Positions 35,117-45,248 of a stretch of 64,000 bases of DNA are shown one piece after another. Within the stretch, counting starts at the first letter, position 1. Every line of letters begins with the position of its first letter. Below the pieces are notes generated by a model that made no database searches, was not told the origin of the DNA, and worked only from the letters and a program-made list of their open reading frames with translations. The stretch is from JAFDCJ01 sp963765595 (lineage in GTDB: Bacteria > Desulfobacterota > Desulfobacteria > Desulfobacterales > JAFDCJ01): assembly GCA_963765595.1 (NCBI GenBank), contig CAVXXE010000062.1:1-64000 (forward strand), read 5' to 3'. Made by a program: the position numbers and the translations under genes.

Positions 35117-35569
35117 CTAATTCCCGGTCTGAGAACTGCCGGTACTTCCTATGGCCGGTTGCCGCAAGAAGAGATAGGCCCCGAACCCTGAAAACACAAA
35201 AGAAGCCCAGAATAGAAATGGGAGTCCGGACCCAAATTTCGCCAGCCAATTCCCGCTGGGCGGTGCAAAGACACTGGCGATCCCCATAACCGACATACTC
35301 AGCCCGGTTGCTGATCCGGCAAACCGTGCGCCAACGCCTTTGACCTCGATGATTGCCGTCATGGTGATCGCCATGAATCCGTCACGCGCAAAGCCTGCTA
35401 TCAGAACCGCCACCAAGATCAGGATGCCACCGGCAAATCCGAGGAGGCCGATCCCGATGCCAATGAGTAAGGCTGCCGCCATCAGGACACCGCGGCGGCT
35501 TCCAATGCGGTCGGAAAGCATCGCAACGGGAATTGCAAAGAGGTGAGGGCCCGCAAATGGCTAAAATCC
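35117..35569 (-). pseudogene. C-terminal fragment of an MFS transporter
   Basis: The frame reads FAIPVAMLSDRIGSRRGVLM, the MFS loop motif, then several helices (ALLIGIGIGLLGFAGGILIL) and a normal C-terminus. The frame is closed upstream by an in-frame TAG just before PFAGPHLFAIP, so about two thirds of the protein are missing. The ATG-started part is 35117-35521. It lies convergent to the EamA gene. Confidence 0.7.
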
Positions 35570-35709
35570 GACAGCAGGCTTGCTTCGGGGATGGACAACA
35601 TAGAAGATGTGCGATAGAGGATAACTGCAGTTTTTCTTTCAATGATTATTCTTCAAACAGTGAAGTCCAAATTCTTTACAATTTTTGGCGGGGCAAAAAA
35701 GGGGGTAAT

Positions 35710-35841
35710 ATGGCGATGGAAAAATATTGGGATCTAAGATTAAAAAAATGTAAAAGCGAGTTGAAAAAAAATAATTTTGACGCTTTTATTGCGCAAACCC
35801 CTTCTGATGCCAAAAAGATAATGCATTTGCGGACATCTTAA
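35710..35841 (+). pseudogene. N-terminal fragment of a LUD-domain (lactate-utilisation-type) protein
   Basis: ATG with a GGGGGTAAT purine stretch ahead. The 43 residues (MEKYWDLRLKKCKSELKKNN, then FDAFIAQTPSDAKKIM) match the start of the LUD/LutC-like proteins common in sulfate reducers, where a KKIVLE-type helix continues the protein. Here the frame stops after HLRTS, one base before the recD stop codon on the other strand. The LUD gene was evidently cut at a rearrangement point. Confidence 0.6.
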
Positions 35842-37812
35842 CTACCACATCAAACCGGATTGCCGCTTAATTTTCTTTTTCAGCGCCGTATGCAAAGCCG
35901 GCCGTGAGCCATACAACAGCACCCGTTTTTTGGCTCTGGTTATGCCGGTGTAAACAATCTCCCGGGTGAGCAGACGATGGTTTTCATCATCGGGCAGGAC
36001 AAGCAGGACGTCATCGAACTCCGAGCCCTGGCTTTTGTGCACCGTCATGGCAAAAGCAAATTCCCAGGCCGGCAAAAGATTCACCGGAAAACTGATATAG
36101 GTTCCGGAGCGATGAAAAAATGCTCTGTATGCCTCATGACCATCTTTTATGATAACGCCGACATCACCATTAAAAAGCTCCTTTGAATAATCATTGCGGG
36201 TAATAATCACTACTGCTCCGGAAAAACCATCCGACTGCCATTTTGCTGAAGGATCGCAATAATGGATCAGGTGAGCGGCAATCACATCGTTGATCTCCGT
36301 ACAGCCATACATGCCGTTGCGAAGAAAAGACAATATTCTGGCCCGTTCGACAACCGTGAATATCCGGCCTAATAATGACCGGCCCGCTTCGGATGATATG
36401 ATATGGTCGGCGGTCATCTCCCCTGCCCTTGTGATCAAAGCCGCATAGCTTTCCTCACCAGCGGATATCGGACTAAGATACTGAACGTTTACCCACTGAT
36501 GAAGATGCTGCTGCCATTGGCCGAAATTTTCAGCCTTGACAAAAGCCCATTGGTCCGAAGCTTGCGACAGCGCCTTGTCAAAGGCAACGGCTTTAAACGG
36601 CGGGAAAGAACCCTGATTGGCTTGATTTGCCAGTACCAGCAGATTGGTTCCCGAACGGTAGACTTTTTGCAAAACAACAAATCGCTCTTCGAATCTTGCC
36701 GCACGGGCCCCATCCGGAATCATTTCCGCAAAAACAGACCCGGCCTCCACCGAAGGCAACTGATTTTTATCTCCCAGTAAAATAAGCTTTGTCTGCACCG
36801 GATCGATGGCCTGGAGAAATTTGTCCAGCATGACGACATCGACCATGGAGACTTCATCGACCACCACCACTGATGCGGGCAACGGATTCGTCTCCCGATA
36901 ATAAAACTCGTGCTGATAGCTTCTGTACCCCAGGATTTTATGTAAGGTGCTGCCCTTCAGACCCAAAAGGGACGAATCGTCGCCAGAGAGCTCCTGGATG
37001 GAAACGATGTTGTTTTGAACCGTTTCGCTCATTCTTTGGGCGGCCCGCCCGGTGGGTGCTCCCAGGATGATGCGGGCCACCGGGATACCTTCTCGAACCA
37101 GGCAGCGCAGGATATTGACCATCAGCGAGGTCTTGCCGGTTCCGGGTCCGCCGGAAATGATTGAAAACTGAGATTTCAGCGCCAGCCGAATGGCCGCTAG
37201 CTGCTGCGCATCTCTTGCAATCGGGGTGTTGTTTGGCCCCACCCGGATGGCAAGCCGATCCGCATAGATTTCGTCAATGAGTATGTCAATCTTTTGGTCC
37301 GGCAGGGTTACTGAAACTGTTGCTTTTAAAAATGCTTCCATTCTAGCTTTAAGCCGCTTTTCATGCACATGATACTTTTGAAAATAGAGCAAATCACTGC
37401 CGCTTGACGCATCCAGGATCAACGGCAAATATTCTCCGCCGTTTTTCGTTATCAGTTTCTGGTACCTGCCCGCCCCAAGACCGGATAAGAAATCTTCGAA
37501 AACGGCCTTGGCAGTTTTCCGATCATCGGCCGGCAGATGCGGTAAAAACTGACTTTGATCGAGATTCAGGCAGAGACTGCCTTCCTGAAGCCCGGCGAAC
37601 ATGGCCATCAACACGACAACCAGCGCCAGATCCCCCCGGCAATCGTTAAATTCAACCAGGTCCCTGATGGTCATGTAATCCAGCAAGGAGAGCTCCAATC
37701 GACGGATAAACGGTTCAAGCAGTGCTATCGTTGCTTTTTCGGTTCCTTCAAAAATCTTGAAAGCGACCAGGTGTTCGATAAGCTGATCTTCGCTGGCATT
37801 GAAAACTGTCAT
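35842..37812 (-). CDS. recD: Exodeoxyribonuclease V subunit RecD
   Basis: 656-residue superfamily 1B helicase, the fast 5'-3' motor of RecBCD. Walker A is SGGPGTGKTSLM about one third in, followed by the GAPTGRAAQRMSE motif Ia, the VVVDEVSMVD motif II, LLGDKNQLPSVEAG motif III, and at the end MTVHKSQGSEFDDV (motif V) and YTGITRAKKRV (motif VI). The N-terminal 200 residues match the RecD interface domain. It follows recB after a 118-base gap, so it may be expressed at a different level. Length is near the E. coli protein (608). Confidence 0.93.
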   Translation of the reverse strand: MTVFNASEDQLIEHLVAFKIFEGTEKATIALLEPFIRRLELSLLDYMTIRDLVEFNDCRGDLALVVVLMAMFAGLQEGSLCLNLDQSQFLPHLPADDRKTAKAVFEDFLSGLGAGRYQKLITKNGGEYLPLILDASSGSDLLYFQKYHVHEKRLKARMEAFLKATVSVTLPDQKIDILIDEIYADRLAIRVGPNNTPIARDAQQLAAIRLALKSQFSIISGGPGTGKTSLMVNILRCLVREGIPVARIILGAPTGRAAQRMSETVQNNIVSIQELSGDDSSLLGLKGSTLHKILGYRSYQHEFYYRETNPLPASVVVVDEVSMVDVVMLDKFLQAIDPVQTKLILLGDKNQLPSVEAGSVFAEMIPDGARAARFEERFVVLQKVYRSGTNLLVLANQANQGSFPPFKAVAFDKALSQASDQWAFVKAENFGQWQQHLHQWVNVQYLSPISAGEESYAALITRAGEMTADHIISSEAGRSLLGRIFTVVERARILSFLRNGMYGCTEINDVIAAHLIHYCDPSAKWQSDGFSGAVVIITRNDYSKELFNGDVGVIIKDGHEAYRAFFHRSGTYISFPVNLLPAWEFAFAMTVHKSQGSEFDDVLLVLPDDENHRLLTREIVYTGITRAKKRVLLYGSRPALHTALKKKIKRQSGLMW

Positions 37813-37930
37813 GAGGCAGTGGTCTCCGCTAATATTGAATACTTTCGATTGAAAATTGAATATTTAACGATTTTACTTTGTGACTTTGTGACTTTATGGC
37901 CATTTTTTCTCCACCTCAGGCATATCCGGG

Positions 37931-40900
37931 TCAGGATTTGCTGTAGTCAACCCTGCCGGATATCTGGCCTGTAATTTCCGACTCGAGGTCCTCCACAGTG
38001 CCCACCTCAGCGGGCGAAACGAAATACACGCCGTTCCCGTGTCCGGTTCCCATGCCGCGCAGAAAAAAATAAAATACGCCGCCAAACCGGCTGTCCGCAT
38101 CGAACCGATCGCCAAACGCCTGCTTCAACCAACGCAGCACGGCAATCGTGTACAGCTTGTATTGCATATGGTATCCGGCAGCGTTCATACAATCATCCAG
38201 AGCTTTGCGCTCATATCCGCCATCGAGGCGATTTGACTTCCAATCGGCAATGAAAAATTTTCCTTTATACCGGAAGACGAGATCCACGAAGCCTCGGATA
38301 AAGCAACGCCGTCCCGCCACGATGTCACAGTCCGGAATTGTCAATGATTCGCCAACCGGATAAGCAAATGGAAAAAAGAATTCCACCTCGTGAATCCGAT
38401 CTTCTTGCTTGAGCCGGCCCAGGACAAACGGATCTTCCACGGCATTGATAGACGTCGTCAGTGTGTCGGCGATTATCCGGCAAACCTGCGGCCGCCAGCG
38501 TTCTTCCACCCGGTAGGCATCCATTGTTTTGACGATGACATCTCCGGTCTTTTTTCTTGCAAAAAGATCGTCGGGGTTGTCCGCAACCGCTTCAAAATCG
38601 ATATACTCTAAAATATCATGAAACATGGATCCGATATCCGCCCCACCGGGAATTTCATCATCCAATCGAACCGACCGGATGTTATCCGAATCAAAAGCGG
38701 CATATTTCTCGTCGTCTTCCTTGTCTTTCTCCCGAACCACCTGAAACCCTGTCTCCTTGAGCGGTTGTCCGGGGCCGTGATAAAGCCTTCCCTGAAGGCT
38801 CGAGAACGATTCGAGCATGATTCTTCTCGATTGATAATTGTTATTGGCCGGCAAAAGAGGATGGCACTTATCGACAGCGCTTTCAGAAACCACCTCCCGG
38901 CCCCGATTCCCGTCATCGTCCGGGCCGGGTATTGTACCGGCATCCGCAGCCAGCCAGCCTAGCGCCGGATTGTCATCGACCTGAGGAAAAGCAGAAGCGA
39001 TGGCCTCGGCAAGAAATCGACACACCGGACCCATCCAGGCCTGTTTGCTCGTGGCAGGAAAAAAAGGTACGTACAATTTAAACTGGGCCCGGGTCAAGGC
39101 GACATAATAGAGCCGTTTGTCTTCATCATTTTTCTCACGAACATGTTGTTCCTTGCCATAGGTCTTGGACAGGTCGATGACTTTATGGCTGCCCGCATCC
39201 GGGTTGGCCGCATCGTAATCATGGTAGACGTGGTAATCGTCGGCAAACGGCTGGGTCAGTCCACCGGCAATAAACACCACCGGGAACTGCAGCCCCTTGC
39301 TGACATGCATGGTCATAATTTGCACCTTTTGCGCTTCGGTCTCGATCTGATGAACGTCGGCATCATCTTGCGCCCCAACGGTTTGTTTGCGGTAGCTGTC
39401 CAGCAGGGCGGAAAGGCCCCTGAAGTCCAGATTATTCCGGTAGGCAACGGCTTCCAGGTGTTCGAATATCTGGCGGCAATTGGTATATTTTCTGTCCCAG
39501 TCCCGTGATTCGGCTTCGCGAAACAGGAGCCCCGAATCTTCCATCAGCGACTGAAAAAGCAGGCCCCATTTGCGGCTGCGGGCCAGATCATTCCAGTGGT
39601 ACAGCAATTGTTTGAGCGGGTGAGACACCGGCAGGGTTTCATATGCGAACAAATCGTTGGGTTTGTATGCAAAAAACGGCGTCAGCAGCGCCTTTTTCAC
39701 ATCCGCGATGCTGTCCGGATCCAAAACGGCGTGGCATACCAGGCTCAGATAAAGGGCTTCGTCGGAAAGAAACAGGCCCGGCTTTTTATAAAACGAGTAG
39801 GGAATGCCGAGGTCCGTCAGTTCCGGTTCCAAAAAAAAGGCGTCGGGTTTTCCGCGCACCAGTATGCAAATATCGCCAAAATCGAGGGGGCGGGGCGCAT
39901 CGTTTTTGGCCTGAATTTCGATACCTCCGCAATCAACCAGATACCGGACTTCCCGGGCAATAAACCGGGCCAGGATGGGTTTGGCTTGCCCGGGTGATGC
40001 CGGGCCACGAAGATCCACCACATTCAACACCGGGCGCCGGGAGCGATCGGCAGCCAGAATAGCAGGCAAATCGTTTTCATCCGGTGACCCGGCGCCTTGA
40101 TAGCCGATCTCAAAAGATCCGGCCTGATCATGTCGCGGGAACCATTCGTCCCGGCCAAACAGGTCATTGAACGCCGCCACAAGTTCCGGCTTTGAACGCC
40201 AATTGGTCGCAAGGGAATACAGATTGGCCCCACCGGTCCCGGATAGGCGCTCCATCTCATTTCTGGCTTCCAGATAGGCATACACATCCGCACCGCGAAA
40301 CGAGTAAATGGCCTGTTTTGGGTCACCGATAAGAAACAGCAGATTTTCGGTGAGCCCTGGGGAATGGTCCAGAAACAGCCGCTTGAAAATCCGCCATTGA
40401 ACCGGGTCCGTATCCTGAAATTCATCCACAAAAGCAATCTTGTATTTGGCGCGCAGGGTTTGGATCAACCCTGAACAATGGTCGCTGTGCAGGGCGGCTG
40501 CCACCTGGCTGAGCATATCATCGTAGCTGATCCAGCCGTTTCGGCGCCTGACCCGGGCGGCGTCTGCTTGAAGCTGCTTGACGGCCTCGATCATCAAATA
40601 ATACGCCAGCTGAACAAGTACTTCAGCCAGGCCCTCCAGCCCCTCCGCGATGGTCTCGAGATTCGAGCAAACCTGAATATTGTTTCCTTTTTTAGTCCAC
40701 TTTTCCGGCACGAGGCATTTGACTCCCTGTCGTCCGGTAGATTTAACCGCCTGAACCTGGCCGATAAATTCCAATAGATCCGCAAAGACAAAGCTGCCCT
40801 CATCGATTTGAGACAGGTAGGTCTCAAGCGGAATCACCATCTTTCCCATCAGTGATTTCTTACTGCCGCCATGAATGTTCAACTGGTTGAACCCATCGGA

Positions 40901-41578
40901 AAACGCCGGCGGTGCGCCGATAAGATGTTTAAGCGCCATGACCTGGGTTATGATTTCAGATCGAATCTGCTCGATGCTCTGGTTTTCCCTGTCAGGCTTG
41001 ATCTCATCCCCGACGGCAGGGCGAAAAACGCGTCTGGCGATGTTGACCACCAGCGCCAGGAATTGATCTTTGCGGGTGTTGAACCCCGCGATATGCAGCA
41101 TTTCGGACAAATGCCGGCCATAGACTTCGGGCCAAACCTTGCGCATCTGCTCTTTAATCAGGGTGTCGAAAATAGGGGCGTCATCAATGACTTCATTTTG
41201 AAAAAGGCTTCCGTTCTCAAAGGCAAAATCTTTCAGGACCGTCTGGCAAAACCCGTGGATCGTATAGATGGAAGCGGTGTCAAAGGCATCCAGCGTGTCC
41301 CTGATTTTTTGAACGATGGCCCCATCGTCTTGCCCGTCACCGGCGGAACGGATCTCCTGCAGAAGCTTTGCCTGAATCCGGGTTTTCAGTTCCGAGGTTG
41401 CTTTTTCGGTGAAGGTCACCATGAGGATATTTTCAATCGCGATATCCTGCCGTTCCTTCAGCAGTCTCACAACCAGGTTTTCAAGGGTATAGGTTTTACC
41501 GGTGCCGGCGGACGCTTCGATGAGCGCGTGCCGGGTCAAATCAATGTCTGCGATGTCAGCCACAAGTGTGTAGGACAT
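37931..41578 (-). CDS. recB: Exodeoxyribonuclease V subunit RecB
   Basis: About 1215 residues. Helicase Walker A LIEASAGTGKTYTLENL is near residue 17-35. Motif II AFVDEFQDTDPVQW and motif III LIGDPKQAIYSFRGAD are clear. MTMHVSKGLQFPVVF (motif V) and YYVALTRAQ (motif VI) follow. The C-terminal nuclease has the RecB-family residues: IGSMFHDIL, then GFVDLVFRYKGKFFIADWKS, and YHMQYKLYTIAV (H, D, D-x-K and the QYxxY helix). The ATG at 41578 has AGGAG just ahead. A GTG at 41584 would overlap the recC stop by four bases. Acts in double-strand break repair and degradation of foreign linear DNA. Confidence 0.94.
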   Translation of the reverse strand: MSYTLVADIADIDLTRHALIEASAGTGKTYTLENLVVRLLKERQDIAIENILMVTFTEKATSELKTRIQAKLLQEIRSAGDGQDDGAIVQKIRDTLDAFDTASIYTIHGFCQTVLKDFAFENGSLFQNEVIDDAPIFDTLIKEQMRKVWPEVYGRHLSEMLHIAGFNTRKDQFLALVVNIARRVFRPAVGDEIKPDRENQSIEQIRSEIITQVMALKHLIGAPPAFSDGFNQLNIHGGSKKSLMGKMVIPLETYLSQIDEGSFVFADLLEFIGQVQAVKSTGRQGVKCLVPEKWTKKGNNIQVCSNLETIAEGLEGLAEVLVQLAYYLMIEAVKQLQADAARVRRRNGWISYDDMLSQVAAALHSDHCSGLIQTLRAKYKIAFVDEFQDTDPVQWRIFKRLFLDHSPGLTENLLFLIGDPKQAIYSFRGADVYAYLEARNEMERLSGTGGANLYSLATNWRSKPELVAAFNDLFGRDEWFPRHDQAGSFEIGYQGAGSPDENDLPAILAADRSRRPVLNVVDLRGPASPGQAKPILARFIAREVRYLVDCGGIEIQAKNDAPRPLDFGDICILVRGKPDAFFLEPELTDLGIPYSFYKKPGLFLSDEALYLSLVCHAVLDPDSIADVKKALLTPFFAYKPNDLFAYETLPVSHPLKQLLYHWNDLARSRKWGLLFQSLMEDSGLLFREAESRDWDRKYTNCRQIFEHLEAVAYRNNLDFRGLSALLDSYRKQTVGAQDDADVHQIETEAQKVQIMTMHVSKGLQFPVVFIAGGLTQPFADDYHVYHDYDAANPDAGSHKVIDLSKTYGKEQHVREKNDEDKRLYYVALTRAQFKLYVPFFPATSKQAWMGPVCRFLAEAIASAFPQVDDNPALGWLAADAGTIPGPDDDGNRGREVVSESAVDKCHPLLPANNNYQSRRIMLESFSSLQGRLYHGPGQPLKETGFQVVREKDKEDDEKYAAFDSDNIRSVRLDDEIPGGADIGSMFHDILEYIDFEAVADNPDDLFARKKTGDVIVKTMDAYRVEERWRPQVCRIIADTLTTSINAVEDPFVLGRLKQEDRIHEVEFFFPFAYPVGESLTIPDCDIVAGRRCFIRGFVDLVFRYKGKFFIADWKSNRLDGGYERKALDDCMNAAGYHMQYKLYTIAVLRWLKQAFGDRFDADSRFGGVFYFFLRGMGTGHGNGVYFVSPAEVGTVEDLESEITGQISGRVDYSKS

Positions 41579-41580
41579 GT

Positions 41581-44500
41581 TCACTCCTGGTCAAAATAGA
41601 TCTTAAACCGCCTGCGAACTCTGTCGAACGCATCCGCCGGAATCGTCGGTTTTGCAATTCGGATCAGGTAATCTTCTTCCTCGGTAAAGGCGTCTGCAAT
41701 TTCAGCGGCAAATTGCATCCGGATGATGTCATTGACTTCGTCTTGCGGTATTTTGTGTGGCTGAATCGACCGTTTCCGGCTCGTCACGATTTCGAAAGGC
41801 AGCCAGGCCGCCTCTGACTGATTCAGGACATTCAAGACCAGTTCAGCCAGGTAGGCCGCGGCGGTTTCACGGTCGAATCTGTACGACCATTCCTTTACGA
41901 TTTTCCGGTAAACGATGTGAAGCGTTAGGCCGGACGATTCGATCCAGCGGCTGCTCTCATCCCCGGTCAGACAAATCAGATAAAACAACACCGGCCCGAG
42001 AACATATTTATCGGGTTCTTTGGGATTCTTACCGGAGCCGGTTAGAACCAGCACGTGCCAGCGACCATCGGCATCCTGCCACACCCAGGGCAGTTGCCCG
42101 TGAAGTTCCACTGCCTGCGTGACCGTTTGCGAGGCACTGTTTTGAGTCTGTACCGTCAAGGATAAAGGATGAAACCGTTTCAGGGCAAGGCGGCCGTCTG
42201 AAGGGATGGGTTCTTCGGCAGGCTCCCCGATCGACACGGCCCGCAACAGCTGTTTTGCCGACTGCATCTGTTCTAAAACCGGTTTCAGGGTTTCCACGAT
42301 TTGTCTGACATGGCCCATTATCTCATCCCTGTCTATTTCGGCAAAAGCCCCTTCCGGCGTTTGGCTTTTTCGCCGACAGGCGTCATACACCTGATGGTAA
42401 AACGCTTCGGGATCAGGTTCAGCGGCATCCGCATCCATCCCGGAAAAGTACGCAGCCATCCAGAGCTTGATCGGATCCATTTTCAAACGATAGTCCAGCG
42501 GGAATTCCGAGAAAAACGGTTCGTCTTCACGCAAAACCACATCTTCGATGGTTTCTTCTTCATCATAAAGGCCAAGATGCCGTTGAATCTTCAGCCGGAC
42601 GGGATGCTCCAGGAATTTTGTCAATTGCCTCGCTGTTATCTTTTCAACCGGCCGATCCTCAGCATCAGGTGCCTTAATATCGAACGAAAGATCCGGATCA
42701 AACCGTGCCACCTTTGCCAAATCATCCGTCGAAGCCCGGTGCTGGAACGCTTCCCACAATCGATGGATCCGGAAATAGGCCACGCGGTCCGTCAATGAAT
42801 CATTCACCAGCACATCACTCCAGGCACTGATCGCATCAGGATCCAAATAGCGATCGCTGCAGCCGGCAAGCGGTACCTCCGAAACCCGAAACGGCTGTCC
42901 ATCTGATAATATCTCCAGTTCAACGTATCTTTTCAGCTGGTTTATCACGCTGCAGGGCTGCTGGAGCCGATCTTTTTGAAGGTCTCTGGCAACATAACTG
43001 ATGTACAATTTCTCCTGTACGGAGAGCAGCATTTCAAGAAACAGGTAACAGTTGCGTTCAGGAAGGCTGATATCGCCGATCCGCCGCTTTGACAACCGCA
43101 GGTCCAGTGACGAAAGGTCAGCCTTGCCGGGAAAACGCCCCTCTTCCATCCCCAGGACATAAACGAACCGAAACGGGATCGGCCGCATGGGCTGCAACTC
43201 AGAAACGGTCACACCGCCGGTCAAATAATTTCCGTGCCCGCCGGAAATGGACCCGAGGTTGGCGCGTATGAATTCTCTGATCAAATCTACATCGAGGGCT
43301 GACGATGAATCACCCGCCTGCAGGCGGTCATAGAGTTCAAGGTTGTCAAACGCCTTAAACAGCGACTGTCGAACGACAGCTTCGCCTTTGAAATCTTGCG
43401 GAATTTCAATGAGCTGATCGCAGGTCTGAAAAAAACGCTGTTTCCATTGTTCACCACTGATGCCCCTGCTATTTAACCTGCTGACGACATGGTGAAGGGA
43501 CTCGATGACCATGCAAAACTTTTCTACCAGGTCATCGTCACCGGTCTTTACATCACCGAAGGGGACCCGTTCCTGATAATGCCCAAAACCAGCCGGGTCG
43601 ATGACATTCGGCGCTGCCATGATTCTTGACAATCGAAGCCTTTCAAGTCCCTGCTTCCAGGTAAAATTGCCGCTTGGCGGGTATCCCCGGACCGCCTTCG
43701 ATTCACGGTCGAATGTGTGAAAAATGTTCAACTCACGGGCCCAGTTCACCCAGGCCTGCACCTCATCAGGCCCCATCTTCCAGCGACTCATGAAACACGG
43801 ATTCAAAATCAGGTCAAAGACCTCATTTCTGGAAAATCTGCCGGTGGCCAGTTTCAAAATGGCCAAAACAGCTTTGCCATAGATGCTCTCGATTTCAGCA
43901 TGCGAATCCACCAGGTTGTAAGCAAGTTGTCTGGGCCGGCGGTTGAAAACGGAATCGAACACCGGTTTATACGCTGAAATATCCGGCACCAAAATGGCAA
44001 TATCGGTCAGTTGCAACGTGTCGTCCTGCCCTATATTGAACAGGATGCTGTTGTTTACGGTTTCAACCTCCCTGTATATGCTTGGGCAGGCAATGATCTG
44101 CAAGGTCCGGTCCTGGTCAAGACGTCTCGCTTCCTGTTCTGATAAAGAAAGCGTCAGGATATCGTTTTGGATGCGCTGCAGGATGCCGCCGGCTTGTTTG
44201 GAGGTTGTGAAACAGGCATTGAAGTCGTAATCGGTCAATTGGCACAACAGCCGGATATTCTCCCGACCGGGTTTTCCCCAGGCAGCCAGCAGGGCATTGT
44301 CCGCTTGCCGAAAAAGTTCGCCCTGCTCCTGTTCGGATGTTTGGATGGCCAGGGTTTTGACGTTTTTTCGCTGTATCCAACGTTTTTCCCGCGGTGTCTT
44401 GATATCCTCCCAGAATTCTTGAGAGGGGTTCATGGTGTAGATGTGAATCGTATAATAGTCTTGCAATCTGCCGATAAGCGTTAAGTGGAAGTTGGATATC

Positions 44501-45186
44501 TGAGACAGGCCGAAAAAATGGACACTTTGAGGATCTGCGGCCTTCCCTTCGTCCTTCCAGGAGTTGGAAAGCACTAGATCGGCATATTCCATCGTTGAAA
44601 GCAGCTGTTTGTCCGTTCGGTCCGCAAGTTCATCTCTTAAAATTTTCAGTCGGGCATACAACCGTTGTTGACACCGTTCCATGCCCTCTGTTGCAGCAGT
44701 CGCTGCCGCCCACTGTCGAATCATGTCGGTTCGGTGAAATTCGTATTCTTTGAACAGATGGGCAATCTTTTCAGCAAGCTGCCAGAGTCTGGCCGCATCA
44801 TCCGGCCTTTCAGCGTCGTCTTCCCCAAACAGATATCGTGTAATCGGCAAAAAATCGGCGTCACTGCGATCCAGATTTTGCAGGATGTGAAGCAAAAGGA
44901 TTTTGAGCTGGTCGTTATCCATCATTTCCGGCTTGTTCTCACCGGGGTCGAGAGCGGCGAGCATCTCCCACAGACCCGCTTCAAGGTACTGGAATGCAAT
45001 GTTCATGAATATGGAATTTTTCTCGGCCAGCAATAGTTGAAGCCATTTGGCCAAATTTGAGTTGGGGACAATCACAACCGGCGGTTCCAGTATATTGCCT
45101 TTGCGCCGGATCTCATCCGTAACAACATCCGAAAACCGGTCCGCCAGTTGATCCAACTGATTGCTGAAATACAGTTCAATGGTCAT
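41581..45186 (-). CDS. recC: Exodeoxyribonuclease V subunit RecC
   Basis: 1201 residues, the Chi-recognition and scaffolding subunit. N-terminal YFSNQLDQLADRF, then PPVVIVPNSNLAKWLQLLLA, are the usual start. The VHFFGLSQISNFHLTLI and RFVYVLGMEEGRFPG blocks match RecC. The helicase-like and nuclease-like domains are inactive, as in the family. First gene of recC-recB-recD, and only two bases separate its stop from the recB ATG. The family is much more common in gammaproteobacteria; many deltaproteobacteria carry AddAB instead. Confidence 0.93.
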   Translation of the reverse strand: MTIELYFSNQLDQLADRFSDVVTDEIRRKGNILEPPVVIVPNSNLAKWLQLLLAEKNSIFMNIAFQYLEAGLWEMLAALDPGENKPEMMDNDQLKILLLHILQNLDRSDADFLPITRYLFGEDDAERPDDAARLWQLAEKIAHLFKEYEFHRTDMIRQWAAATAATEGMERCQQRLYARLKILRDELADRTDKQLLSTMEYADLVLSNSWKDEGKAADPQSVHFFGLSQISNFHLTLIGRLQDYYTIHIYTMNPSQEFWEDIKTPREKRWIQRKNVKTLAIQTSEQEQGELFRQADNALLAAWGKPGRENIRLLCQLTDYDFNACFTTSKQAGGILQRIQNDILTLSLSEQEARRLDQDRTLQIIACPSIYREVETVNNSILFNIGQDDTLQLTDIAILVPDISAYKPVFDSVFNRRPRQLAYNLVDSHAEIESIYGKAVLAILKLATGRFSRNEVFDLILNPCFMSRWKMGPDEVQAWVNWARELNIFHTFDRESKAVRGYPPSGNFTWKQGLERLRLSRIMAAPNVIDPAGFGHYQERVPFGDVKTGDDDLVEKFCMVIESLHHVVSRLNSRGISGEQWKQRFFQTCDQLIEIPQDFKGEAVVRQSLFKAFDNLELYDRLQAGDSSSALDVDLIREFIRANLGSISGGHGNYLTGGVTVSELQPMRPIPFRFVYVLGMEEGRFPGKADLSSLDLRLSKRRIGDISLPERNCYLFLEMLLSVQEKLYISYVARDLQKDRLQQPCSVINQLKRYVELEILSDGQPFRVSEVPLAGCSDRYLDPDAISAWSDVLVNDSLTDRVAYFRIHRLWEAFQHRASTDDLAKVARFDPDLSFDIKAPDAEDRPVEKITARQLTKFLEHPVRLKIQRHLGLYDEEETIEDVVLREDEPFFSEFPLDYRLKMDPIKLWMAAYFSGMDADAAEPDPEAFYHQVYDACRRKSQTPEGAFAEIDRDEIMGHVRQIVETLKPVLEQMQSAKQLLRAVSIGEPAEEPIPSDGRLALKRFHPLSLTVQTQNSASQTVTQAVELHGQLPWVWQDADGRWHVLVLTGSGKNPKEPDKYVLGPVLFYLICLTGDESSRWIESSGLTLHIVYRKIVKEWSYRFDRETAAAYLAELVLNVLNQSEAAWLPFEIVTSRKRSIQPHKIPQDEVNDIIRMQFAAEIADAFTEEEDYLIRIAKPTIPADAFDRVRRRFKIYFDQE

Positions 45187-45235
45187 TTTGTTTTCCAGGT
45201 TGATGGTTAGTCAGCTTTTCATTTTATCAATTGAA

Positions 45236-45245
45236 TATGAGTATA
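45236..45245 (-). promoter_or_regulatory. Possible extended -10 promoter of recCBD
   Basis: Minus strand TGCTATACT (45240-45248), an extended -10, about 55 bases upstream of the recC ATG. No good -35 is seen (CCTTAT at the right distance). Confidence 0.35.
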
Positions 45246-45248
45246 GCA

